Shown here in pieces: positions 1 through 5,262 of a DNA stretch of 5,614 bases. The stretch covers positions 1 to 5,614 of the forward strand of contig CAYLIK010000178.1 in the NCBI GenBank assembly GCA_964383565.1, in the 5' to 3' direction. The DNA comes from CANJQJ01 sp964383565 (GTDB lineage: Bacteria > Pseudomonadota > Alphaproteobacteria > Sphingomonadales > Sphingomonadaceae). Within the stretch, counting starts at the first letter, position 1, and each line of letters starts with the position of its first letter. A program made the position numbers and the translations under genes. Under the pieces are notes generated by a model. The model was not told where the DNA came from. It did no database searches and worked only from the letters and a program-made list of their open reading frames with translations.

Positions 1-1244
1 GCCAGAACGACGCCAAGCGCGCTGTCGCGGTGGCGCTGCGCAATCGCTGGCGCCGCCAGCGTCTCCCCGAAGACCTGCGCGACGAGGTAAGCCCCAAGAA
101 CATCCTGATGATCGGGCCGACCGGCTGCGGCAAGACCGAGATCAGCCGCCGCCTCGCGAAGCTCGCCGACGCCCCCTTCGTCAAGGTCGAGGCGACCAAG
201 TTCACCGAGGTCGGCTATGTCGGCCGCGACGTCGAGCAGATCGCCCGCGATCTCGTCGAGGAAGCCGTGCGGCTGGAAAAGGAACGCCGCCGCGCCGCCG
301 TCAAGGACAAGGCTGAGGAAGCCGCGCTCGAACGCCTGCTCGACGCGCTCGTCGGCAAGGATGCCAGCGAGGCAACCCGCATGGCGTTCAAGCAACGCTT
401 CGAGGACCATCAGCTCGACGACAAGGAAATCGAACTGGAGCTGGAAGACAGCGGCGGCATGCCGATGGAGATTCCCGGCATGGGCGGCCAGGTCGGCATG
501 ATCAACCTCTCCGACATGATGGGCAAGGCGTTCGGCGGACAGCGTACCAAGCGGCGCAAGCTGCCGGTGTGCGCGGCCTGGACCAAGCTGGTCGACGAGG
601 AAGCTGACAAGCGCCTCGATCATGATGAGGTGAACCGCTCCGCGCTTAACGATGCGGAAGCGAACGGCATCGTCTTCCTCGACGAGATCGACAAGATCGC
701 CGTCTCCGACGTGCGAGGCGGATCGGTGAGCCGCGAGGGCGTGCAGCGCGATCTGCTGCCGCTGATCGAGGGCACCACGGTTTCGACCAAGTACGGCCCG
801 ATGAAGACCGACCATATTCTCTTCATCGCCTCGGGCGCGTTCCACGTCGCCAAGCCGAGCGACCTGCTGCCGGAGCTTCAGGGCCGCCTGCCCATCCGCG
901 TCGAGCTCAAGGCGCTGACCGAGGAGGATTTCGTCCGCATCCTCTCCGACACGCGCGCCTCGCTCACCGAGCAATATCGCGCGCTGATCGGCACGGAGGG
1001 CGTAGAGATCAGCTTCACCGAAGACGGCATCCGCGCGATAGCGAGGACCGCCGCCGAGGTGAACGGCCAGATCGAGAATATCGGCGCCCGCCGTCTCTCC
1101 ACCGTGATGGAAAAGCTGCTGGAGGATGTCAGCTTCGACGCCGAGGACCGCAAGGGCCAGAGCCTGACCATCGATGCAGCTTATGTGGACGGCCAGCTTC
1201 AGGAAGTCGCGCGAAACACCGATCTCAGCAAATATGTGCTGTAA
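1..1244 (+). CDS. hslU: HslU (ClpY), ATPase/unfoldase subunit of the HslUV protease, 5'-truncated
   Basis: AAA+ ATPase that unfolds substrates and feeds them into the HslV peptidase in the cytoplasm. The reading frame is open from base 3, beginning Q-N-D-A-K-R, which matches the region after the family's IxGQ motif. About 20 N-terminal codons are therefore missing off the left edge, and the GTG at 30 is internal. Visible length is 413 codons; the full protein would be about 433, normal for alphaproteobacteria. Motifs seen: Walker A GPTGCGKT (114-137), pore loop GYVG (213-224), an I-domain with QLDDKEIEL around 411-440, Walker B IVFLDEID (669-692), VSREGVQRDLLPL, the GRLPIRV arginine-finger region (882-902) and sensor 2 NIGARRL (1077-1097). 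The C-terminus SKYVL fits the tail that docks into HslV. HslV itself is not visible and would be expected upstream. Identification is very secure. Confidence 0.97.
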   Translation, partial: QNDAKRAVAVALRNRWRRQRLPEDLRDEVSPKNILMIGPTGCGKTEISRRLAKLADAPFVKVEATKFTEVGYVGRDVEQIARDLVEEAVRLEKERRRAAVKDKAEEAALERLLDALVGKDASEATRMAFKQRFEDHQLDDKEIELELEDSGGMPMEIPGMGGQVGMINLSDMMGKAFGGQRTKRRKLPVCAAWTKLVDEEADKRLDHDEVNRSALNDAEANGIVFLDEIDKIAVSDVRGGSVSREGVQRDLLPLIEGTTVSTKYGPMKTDHILFIASGAFHVAKPSDLLPELQGRLPIRVELKALTEEDFVRILSDTRASLTEQYRALIGTEGVEISFTEDGIRAIARTAAEVNGQIENIGARRLSTVMEKLLEDVSFDAEDRKGQSLTIDAAYVDGQLQEVARNTDLSKYVL

Positions 1245-1273
1245 GCCGGGCTGAGCGGCGATAAGGGCCGGGC

Positions 1274-2428
1274 ATGAATCCGATCTACGCCGCAATGCCC
1301 ACAACCATCTTCTCGAAGATGTCAGCGCTCGCGCGCGAACTCGGCGCCATCAATCTGGGTCAGGGGTTTCCCGACACAGACAAGGGCGCCGAGGATGTGC
1401 TCCGTGCGGCGGCGGATGCGCTGCTGACACAATCCAACCAATATCCGCCGACCTGGGGCCTGCCCGAGCTTCGTCAGGCGATCGCCGCACATTATAGCCA
1501 ACATCAGAGCCTCGATCTCGACTGGTCCTCCGAAGTGATCGTCACCTCCGGCGCGACCGAAGCCCTCGCCGCCGCTATCTTTGGACTAGTGACGCCGGGC
1601 GACGAAGTGCTGCTGATCCAGCCGCTCTACGACGCCTATCTCCCACTGGTCGAACGCGCCGGCGGCGTTGCGAAACTGATCGATCTCACCCCGCCGGACT
1701 GGCGGATCGATCCGGAATTACTGAAAGCTGCGTTTGGCCCACGCACCCGCCTGCTGATCCTCAACAACCCGGTCAATCCTACCGCGACCATGTGGTCACG
1801 CGATGACCTGGCCCTGCTCGCCGGGCTCTGCGTCCGTCATGACGTCATCGCGATCTGCGACGAGGTCTGGGAGCATGTCGTGTTCGATGGCGAGCATATC
1901 CCGCTGATGGCGCTTCCCGGCATGCGCGACCGCACCGTCAAGATCGGCTCGGCGGGCAAGATCTTTGCGCTGACGGGATGGAAGGTCGGCTGGATGCTCG
2001 CCGCGCCGCCGATCGCGGATATACTCGCCAAGGCGCATCAATTCCTGACCTTCACCACTCCCCCAAACCTGCAAAGCGCGGTCGCGGTGGGACTTGCGAA
2101 AGAGGGCAGCTGGTTCAAGACGATGCGCGCCGGCTTTGCCGAACAGCGTGATCGGCTGGATCATGGCCTCAAGGCAGCAGGCTATGTGACGCTGGCTTCA
2201 GACGCGACATGGTTCCTGTCGATCGATCTGGCCGCATCGGGGATCACGCTGGATGACGAGCAGTTCGCCGATCATATGCTGCGCGAGGGCGGTGTGGCGA
2301 CGATCCCGATGTCAGCCTTCTACGCGCGCGATCCGATCAAGTCGGTCGTCCGCCTCTGCTTCACCAAAAATACCGAAACGATCGACCTTGCGATCGATCG
2401 TTTCGCGATGATGCGGGAACGCTTCTAG
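1274..2428 (+). CDS. PLP-dependent class I/II aminotransferase (methionine/kynurenine aminotransferase-like)
   Basis: Cytoplasmic 384-aa enzyme of fold-type I, transferring an amino group from an amino acid to a 2-oxo acid. It contains NLGQGFPD near residue 27, SGATEAL near 90, N168 in NPVNPT, D196 in ICDEVWEH (pyridine-nitrogen aspartate), the Schiff-base lysine K229 in SAGKIFALTGWKVGW, and R360 in VVRLCFTK (carboxylate-binding arginine). The N168 to D196 spacing of 28 equals that between Asn194 and Asp222 of aspartate aminotransferase. Overall wording resembles E. coli YbdL and kynurenine aminotransferases, so aromatic amino acids or methionine are plausible substrates, but sequence alone does not fix this. 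W199 stands where most relatives have the PLP-contacting tyrosine. The ATG is preceded by AAGGG at 1263-1267, ideally spaced. It lies 29 bp after hslU, so co-transcription is likely. Its stop overlaps that of the convergent helicase. Confidence 0.95.
   Translation: MNPIYAAMPTTIFSKMSALARELGAINLGQGFPDTDKGAEDVLRAAADALLTQSNQYPPTWGLPELRQAIAAHYSQHQSLDLDWSSEVIVTSGATEALAAAIFGLVTPGDEVLLIQPLYDAYLPLVERAGGVAKLIDLTPPDWRIDPELLKAAFGPRTRLLILNNPVNPTATMWSRDDLALLAGLCVRHDVIAICDEVWEHVVFDGEHIPLMALPGMRDRTVKIGSAGKIFALTGWKVGWMLAAPPIADILAKAHQFLTFTTPPNLQSAVAVGLAKEGSWFKTMRAGFAEQRDRLDHGLKAAGYVTLASDATWFLSIDLAASGITLDDEQFADHMLREGGVATIPMSAFYARDPIKSVVRLCFTKNTETIDLAIDRFAMMRERF
2366..2405 (-). terminator. Intrinsic terminator of the helicase gene, inside the aminotransferase coding region
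   Basis: CGAAACGATCGA (2374-2385) and TCGATCGTTTCG (2394-2405) form a perfect 12-bp inverted repeat with an 8-base loop (2386-2393). Read on the - strand, the stem begins 19 bases after the helicase stop codon. It is followed after G by TATTTTT (2372-2366), the T-rich tract expected of a rho-independent terminator. On the + strand the stem is not followed by T's, so the signal is directional. The stem is AT-rich for a terminator, which lowers confidence somewhat. The same bases encode T-E-T-I-D-L-A-I-D-R-F near the aminotransferase C-terminus. Confidence 0.75.
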
Positions 2429-3747
2429 CGCGAGCCAGTCCGCTGGACCGCGCCCTTGTGCGTGCCCACGCCCTTGCTGCGCCTTGGCGGGAAGCGCCGC
2501 TTGGGCTGATCCTCGTCGCGGCGCGGCGCACCGCCATGACCGCGAGCGCCTTCGAAACGACGCTGTGCTGTTGCTGGTGCCTGAGCAGGCTTCGGCAGCT
2601 TGTCCTTCTCGGCGACGAAATTTTCCGGCAGCGGCAGCATTTCCAAGCGAACGCGGGTCAGCTTCTCGATCTGGCGCAGATAGCCGCGCTCGTCATCAGC
2701 GACGAAAGCGATGGCGATGCCAGCCGCCCCTGCCCGTGCCGTCCGGCCGATGCGGTGGACATATTGCTCGGCGACGTTCGGCAACTCGAAATTGAAGACA
2801 TGGCTGACCCCGCCGATGTCGATGCCCCGCGCGGCGATGTCGGTCGCGACAAGGATCTTGATGTCGCCCTTGCGGAATGCGCCAAGCGCCGCCTCGCGCT
2901 GAGGCTGGCTCTTGTTGCCGTGGATGGCCGCGGACTGGATGCCGGCCGCGACGAGATGCTTCACAATACGATCTGCGCCATGCTTGGTGCGCGAGAAAAC
3001 CAGCGCCCGCTCAATCGGCTCGCGACGAAGCATGATGGTAAGGAGGGCCTGCTTTTCCGCCTGATTGACGAAAATCGCTGACTGATCGACCCGCTCAGCC
3101 GTCGTCGATTGCGGCGCAACCGAGACCTTCACCGGATCGGTCAGGAAACGATCGCCAAGCTCGGCAATCGTCTTGGGCATCGTCGCGGAAAAGAACAGGC
3201 TCTGCCGCTTCTTGGGCAGCATCGTGTCGATGCGCTTGAGTGCGTGGATGAAACCGAGATCGAGCATCTGATCGGCTTCGTCGAGCACGAAGATCTCGAC
3301 ATTGCGCAGGCTCAGCGCGCGCTGTTCGATCAGATCGAGCAGCCGGCCGGGCGTGGCGACGAGAACGTCGACGCCCTGCCCCATCTGCCGGATCTGCCGG
3401 TTGATCGGCACGCCGCCGAACACAGTCGCCACGGAAAGCCGCAGAAACTGACCATAGTCAGTAAAGCTCTGGGCGATCTGGCTGGCGAGTTCGCGCGTCG
3501 GCGAAAGGATCAGCATCCGGCAGGAGCCCGGCGCGCGCGGCTTGGGGTTGGCAGCGAGATAATGGAGCGATGGCAGCGCGAAAGCCGCCGTCTTGCCCGT
3601 GCCCGTCTGCGCGATGCCGCAAAGGTCGCGGCCTTCGAGCAGGGGCGGGATCGCCTGCGCCTGGATCGGCGTCGGCACGTCATAACCCTTGGCGGACAGG
3701 GCCTTGAGTATCGGCTCGGCGAGGCCAAGCTGGGAAAATTTGATCAA
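2425..3747 (-). CDS. rhlE: DEAD-box ATP-dependent RNA helicase, RhlE-like
   Basis: Cytoplasmic ATP-driven RNA unwinding enzyme; relatives act in ribosome assembly, mRNA turnover and cold adaptation. With the chosen start it is 440 aa. Motifs in order: Q motif GYDVPTPIQ (about 21-29), motif I AQTGTGKT (46-53), Ia PTREL (83-87), Ib TPGR (132-135), II DEAD (156-159), III SAT (187-189), IV LVFSRTKHGAD (about 249-259), V ATDIAARGIDI (301-311), VI HRIGRTARAG (331-340). FGGVPIN, HGNKSQ and ELPNV..QYVHRIGR are RhlE-like. The last 50 residues or so form an arginine/lysine-rich tail that probably binds RNA. No ATG is usable: an in-frame TGA lies at 3768-3766. I prefer TTG at 3747 (M-I-K-F-S-Q-L-G-L, like family N-termini) because GAAAG lies 8 bases upstream. 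TTG at 3762 or GTG at 3756 would add 5 or 3 residues. It is convergent with the aminotransferase, sharing CTAG at 2425-2428, and divergent from the Nfu gene. Confidence 0.95.
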   Translation of the reverse strand: MIKFSQLGLAEPILKALSAKGYDVPTPIQAQAIPPLLEGRDLCGIAQTGTGKTAAFALPSLHYLAANPKPRAPGSCRMLILSPTRELASQIAQSFTDYGQFLRLSVATVFGGVPINRQIRQMGQGVDVLVATPGRLLDLIEQRALSLRNVEIFVLDEADQMLDLGFIHALKRIDTMLPKKRQSLFFSATMPKTIAELGDRFLTDPVKVSVAPQSTTAERVDQSAIFVNQAEKQALLTIMLRREPIERALVFSRTKHGADRIVKHLVAAGIQSAAIHGNKSQPQREAALGAFRKGDIKILVATDIAARGIDIGGVSHVFNFELPNVAEQYVHRIGRTARAGAAGIAIAFVADDERGYLRQIEKLTRVRLEMLPLPENFVAEKDKLPKPAQAPATAQRRFEGARGHGGAPRRDEDQPKRRFPPRRSKGVGTHKGAVQRTGSR

Positions 3748-3755
3748 AATAGTCA

Positions 3756-3760
3756 CTTTC
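3756..3760 (-). promoter_or_regulatory. Candidate ribosome binding site of the helicase gene
   Basis: GAAAG on the - strand lies 8 bases before TTG 3747 and is the only purine-rich Shine-Dalgarno-like stretch near the gene start. It would lie inside the coding region if TTG 3762 were used, so it supports the shorter protein. It sits in a conspicuously AT-rich patch (about 3731-3770), which should keep the start region of the mRNA open. Confidence 0.4.
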
Positions 3761-3777
3761 AAATATCATGCGGCCGC

Positions 3778-3792
3778 GCGCCATCATGGCGC
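3778..3792. repeat. 15-bp perfect palindrome, possible operator
   Basis: GCGCCAT, a central C, then ATGGCGC form an uninterrupted dyad. It is flanked directly by two more palindromes: GCGGCCGC (3770-3777) and GCACGTGC (3791-3798). It lies about 30 bp upstream of the helicase start on the - strand, so it would be in its 5' leader or promoter. It could be a protein-binding dyad or a leader hairpin; the one-base centre favours a DNA-binding dyad. In GC-rich DNA short palindromes of this type do occur by chance. Confidence 0.5.
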
Positions 3793-3800
3793 ACGTGCCA

Positions 3801-3821
3801 GCGGGTTGACTGACAACCCGC
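3801..3821. repeat. Inverted repeat with 7-bp arms between the divergent genes
   Basis: GCGGGTT (3801-3807) and AACCCGC (3815-3821) are perfect inverted copies separated by GACTGAC. The arms create -35-like hexamers in both directions: TTGACT on + (3805-3810) and TTGTCA on - (3810-3805). No T-run follows on either strand, so it is not a standard intrinsic terminator. A regulator-binding site or leader hairpin are the alternatives. Confidence 0.5.
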
Positions 3822-3856
3822 GTGAAAAGGGAAGCCCGAAGCTAAAACGCCCGAGG

Positions 3857-3903
3857 CGGAGCGCATCCTGCCATTTGGAAAGGCAGTTGTTCACGCAGCT
3901 CCG
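3857..3903. repeat. Nested stem-loop (candidate structured RNA)
   Basis: The outer arms CGGAGC (3857-3862) and GCTCCG (3898-3903) pair over 6 bp. They enclose an inner hairpin CTGCC (3868-3872) / GGCAG (3882-3886) with a 9-base loop. The two helices are separated by an asymmetric internal loop. The element could form in RNA of either strand: upstream leader of the helicase on -, or upstream of the Nfu promoter on +. No known riboswitch or small RNA was recognised. Confidence 0.35.
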
Positions 3904-3907
3904 GCCG

Positions 3908-3938
3908 GATATCGCCCAAATAGTTGTCGGGTGATATC
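3908..3938. repeat. 10-bp stem-loop built on two GATATC sites
   Basis: GATATCGCCC (3908-3917) pairs with GGGTGATATC (3929-3938) over 10 positions, with one G-T wobble in + strand RNA and an 11-base loop. It follows the nested stem-loop after only 4 bases, so the two may form one structured element. The GATATC repeats are each palindromic with centres 25 bp apart, so a pair of DNA sites is another reading. No T-run follows on +. Confidence 0.45.
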
Positions 3939-3942
3939 GGCG

Positions 3943-3965
3943 TTGACGCGCCTATGACTGATAAT
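3943..3965 (+). promoter_or_regulatory. Weak promoter candidate for the Nfu gene
   Basis: TTGACG (3943-3948) matches the -35 consensus at five of six positions and GATAAT (3960-3965) matches the -10 at five of six. They are only 11 bp apart, well below the usual 16-18, so they cannot serve together as a standard sigma-70 promoter. One of them may be used with a poorer partner. It is the best promoter-like match upstream of the Nfu gene and would leave a leader of roughly 75 bases. Confidence 0.22.
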
Positions 3966-3990
3966 AGCGGCAAAAGAAAGGCTTGATTGC

Positions 3991-4062
3991 GTGAGCATGA
4001 CGCGCTCGCCTATCGAGGTCTTGATCCTGCAAGCCTTTAGGCCCACATGCCAGCCATGCTGA
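3991..4062 (+). CDS. Possible 23-codon leader ORF overlapping the Nfu start
   Basis: GTG at 3991 is preceded by AAAGG (3977-3981) at 9 bases, a better Shine-Dalgarno than the Nfu gene's own. The frame runs 23 codons to TGA at 4060-4062, overlapping both candidate Nfu start codons in a different frame. The peptide begins M-S-M-T-R-S-P-I-E and ends C-Q-P-C. If translated it could couple ribosomes to the Nfu start or act as a cysteine-sensing leader peptide. There is no homology support that I can recall; it may well be chance. Confidence 0.22.
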   Translation: MSMTRSPIEVLILQAFRPTCQPC

Positions 4063-4628
4063 TCGAGACCGAACTGACGCCCAACCCCGCGACCCTCAAA
4101 TTCATCCCCGGCCAGACGGTGATGGATCAGGGAACCCGCGATTTTGCTGATCCCGAAGAAGCCGAAGCCTCACCGCTCGCTTCTGCGCTGTTCAGCATCG
4201 GTGACGTGACGGGCGTTTTCTTCGGCAAGGACTTCATCTCGGTGACCATAGGGTCCGGCGGATCCTGGGCCGCCACCAAGCCCGATGTGCTGACTGTCCT
4301 TCTCGATCATTTCTCGAGCGGCGCGCCGTTGTTCAATGCCGGATCGGCTGGCGACATCGCCATTTCGGACGAAGATGATATCCTCGATGATCCAGCGGAC
4401 GAAGATATTGTCGTCCAAATCAAGGACCTGATCGAGACACGTGTGCGCCCGGCGGTTGCGCGCGACGGCGGCGACATCGTCTATCGTGGGTTTCAGCGCG
4501 GGACAGTCTATCTCGCGATGCATGGCGCCTGCTCAGGTTGTCCTTCTTCGACGGCGACGCTGAAGAATGGCATCGAATCTCTGCTCAAGCATTATGTTCC
4601 GGAAGTCACCGAAGTCCGCGCCATATAA
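4047..4628 (+). CDS. Nfu/NFU1-type iron-sulfur cluster carrier (NifU family)
   Basis: Cytoplasmic scaffold or carrier that delivers Fe-S clusters to client enzymes. The 193-aa protein has an N-terminal Nfu_N domain (about residues 5-95, with ETELTPNPATLKFIPG, SPLASALFSI and VTGVFFGKDFISVT). An acidic linker follows (about 106-120, two D-E-D clusters). The C-terminal NifU domain (about 121-193) carries the cluster-binding pair C162 and C165 in GACSGCPSS. This layout matches mitochondrial NFU1 and alphaproteobacterial relatives rather than E. coli NfuA, whose N-terminal domain is A-type-like, so I do not assign that symbol. The start at 4047 has AGG at 4039-4041. ATG 4056 (M-L-I-E-T-E) is an equally family-like alternative with a poorer distance to that AGG. 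It is the first gene of a probable operon, 38 bp before the RutE-like gene. A CTTTTTG tract follows the stop without a convincing stem. Confidence 0.95.
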   Translation: MPAMLIETELTPNPATLKFIPGQTVMDQGTRDFADPEEAEASPLASALFSIGDVTGVFFGKDFISVTIGSGGSWAATKPDVLTVLLDHFSSGAPLFNAGSAGDIAISDEDDILDDPADEDIVVQIKDLIETRVRPAVARDGGDIVYRGFQRGTVYLAMHGACSGCPSSTATLKNGIESLLKHYVPEVTEVRAI

Positions 4629-4666
4629 CGCCTTTTTGTCCATCAATCATCAGGGGGAAATCCTAA

Positions 4667-5257
4667 ATGCCTAATCCGTTGCCCGATGCTGCGCTCGATC
4701 AAATTTTCCGGGCAGCACGAAGCTACAACGGGTACAGTGATGCAACCGTATCCGAAACTGAACTTCGGGCGATCTACGAGCTTGTGAAGATGGGGCCGAC
4801 ATCAGCCAATTGTCAGCCGCTGCGGATCGTCTGGTGCGTTTCAGAAGAAGCCAAGGCCAAGCTTGCCGCGCTGGCATCGGCAACCAACCAGGCGAAGATC
4901 CTGAAAGCGCCTGTCACAGCAATTATCGGCATGGACATGGCCTTCTACGAAAAACTGCCGCAGCTCTTTCCGCACGCCGATGCGAGAAGCTGGTTCACCA
5001 GCAGCCCGGAACTGGCGGAACAGACGGCGTTCCGCAATTCTTCGCTCCAGGGTGCATATTTCATCTTGGCTGCGCGTGCGATTGGTCTTGATACAGGGCC
5101 GATGTCGGGCTTCGACAATGCCGCGGTGGATGGCGCCTTCTTTGCCGGCACGACTGTGAAATCCAACTTCATCTCGACACTGGGCCATGGTGATCCGTCC
5201 ACGATCTTCGAGCGGCTGCCCCGCCCGGAGTTCGAGGAGACAAACAGCATCGCCTGA
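4667..5257 (+). CDS. rutE: RutE-like flavin reductase (malonic semialdehyde reductase type, nitroreductase superfamily)
   Basis: Probable FMN-dependent NAD(P)H oxidoreductase. E. coli RutE reduces malonic semialdehyde to 3-hydroxypropionate at the end of uracil breakdown. The length, 196 aa, equals that of RutE. Shared blocks include R18 in ARSYNGY, GPTSANCQP (43-51), KAPVTAIIGMD, LFPHADARSWFTSSPELAEQTAFRNSS, GLDTGPMSGFD and TTVKSNF, covering flavin-binding and substrate-pocket regions. The ATG is preceded by AGGGGG (4652-4657) at 9 bases, a strong ribosome binding site. No other rut genes are nearby; its neighbours are the Nfu carrier and tsaB. Its physiological role here may therefore be general detoxification of malonic semialdehyde or another small aldehyde or nitro compound. 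Family assignment is secure; the substrate is inferred. Confidence 0.92.
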   Translation: MPNPLPDAALDQIFRAARSYNGYSDATVSETELRAIYELVKMGPTSANCQPLRIVWCVSEEAKAKLAALASATNQAKILKAPVTAIIGMDMAFYEKLPQLFPHADARSWFTSSPELAEQTAFRNSSLQGAYFILAARAIGLDTGPMSGFDNAAVDGAFFAGTTVKSNFISTLGHGDPSTIFERLPRPEFEETNSIA

Positions 5258-5262
5258 ACGAC

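Larger units (their letters stand above)
3763..4046. other. Divergent intergenic region between the helicase and Nfu genes
   Basis: This 284-bp spacer separates two divergently transcribed genes and must carry the control signals for both. No long conserved ORF or tRNA-like cloverleaf is visible. It contains a run of adjacent palindromes close to the helicase (3770-3821), a nested stem-loop (3857-3903), a 10-bp stem-loop (3908-3938), a weak promoter candidate facing the Nfu gene (3943-3965) and a possible short leader ORF (from 3991). I could not find a convincing sigma-70 promoter facing the helicase. TTGTCA on the - strand (3810-3805) resembles a -35 box but has no matching -10 at normal spacing. 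Confidence 0.8.

Noticed and set aside
30..32. GTG at 30 as the true hslU start
   Set aside because: Codons before it (Q-N-D-A-K-R-A-V-A) match the HslU N-terminal region, so the real start is outside the window.
3681..3769. Out-of-frame - strand ATG at 3769 starting a 29-codon ORF into the helicase
   Set aside because: It has no good ribosome binding site and overlaps the helicase start in another frame; more likely chance.
2458..3813. Long + strand open frames (2458-3081 and 3109-3813) opposite the helicase
   Set aside because: Their translations resemble no family and are typical of the complementary reading of a GC-rich gene; the - strand frame carries every DEAD-box motif.
3801..3821. 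Intrinsic terminator at the 7-bp inverted repeat
   Set aside because: No T-run follows on either strand, and it lies upstream of both divergent genes, where no transcript needs to end.
4629..4666. Intrinsic terminator after the Nfu gene (CTTTTTG near 4631-4637)
   Set aside because: No stable stem precedes the T-run, and a strong ribosome binding site follows at once; readthrough into the reductase is more likely.
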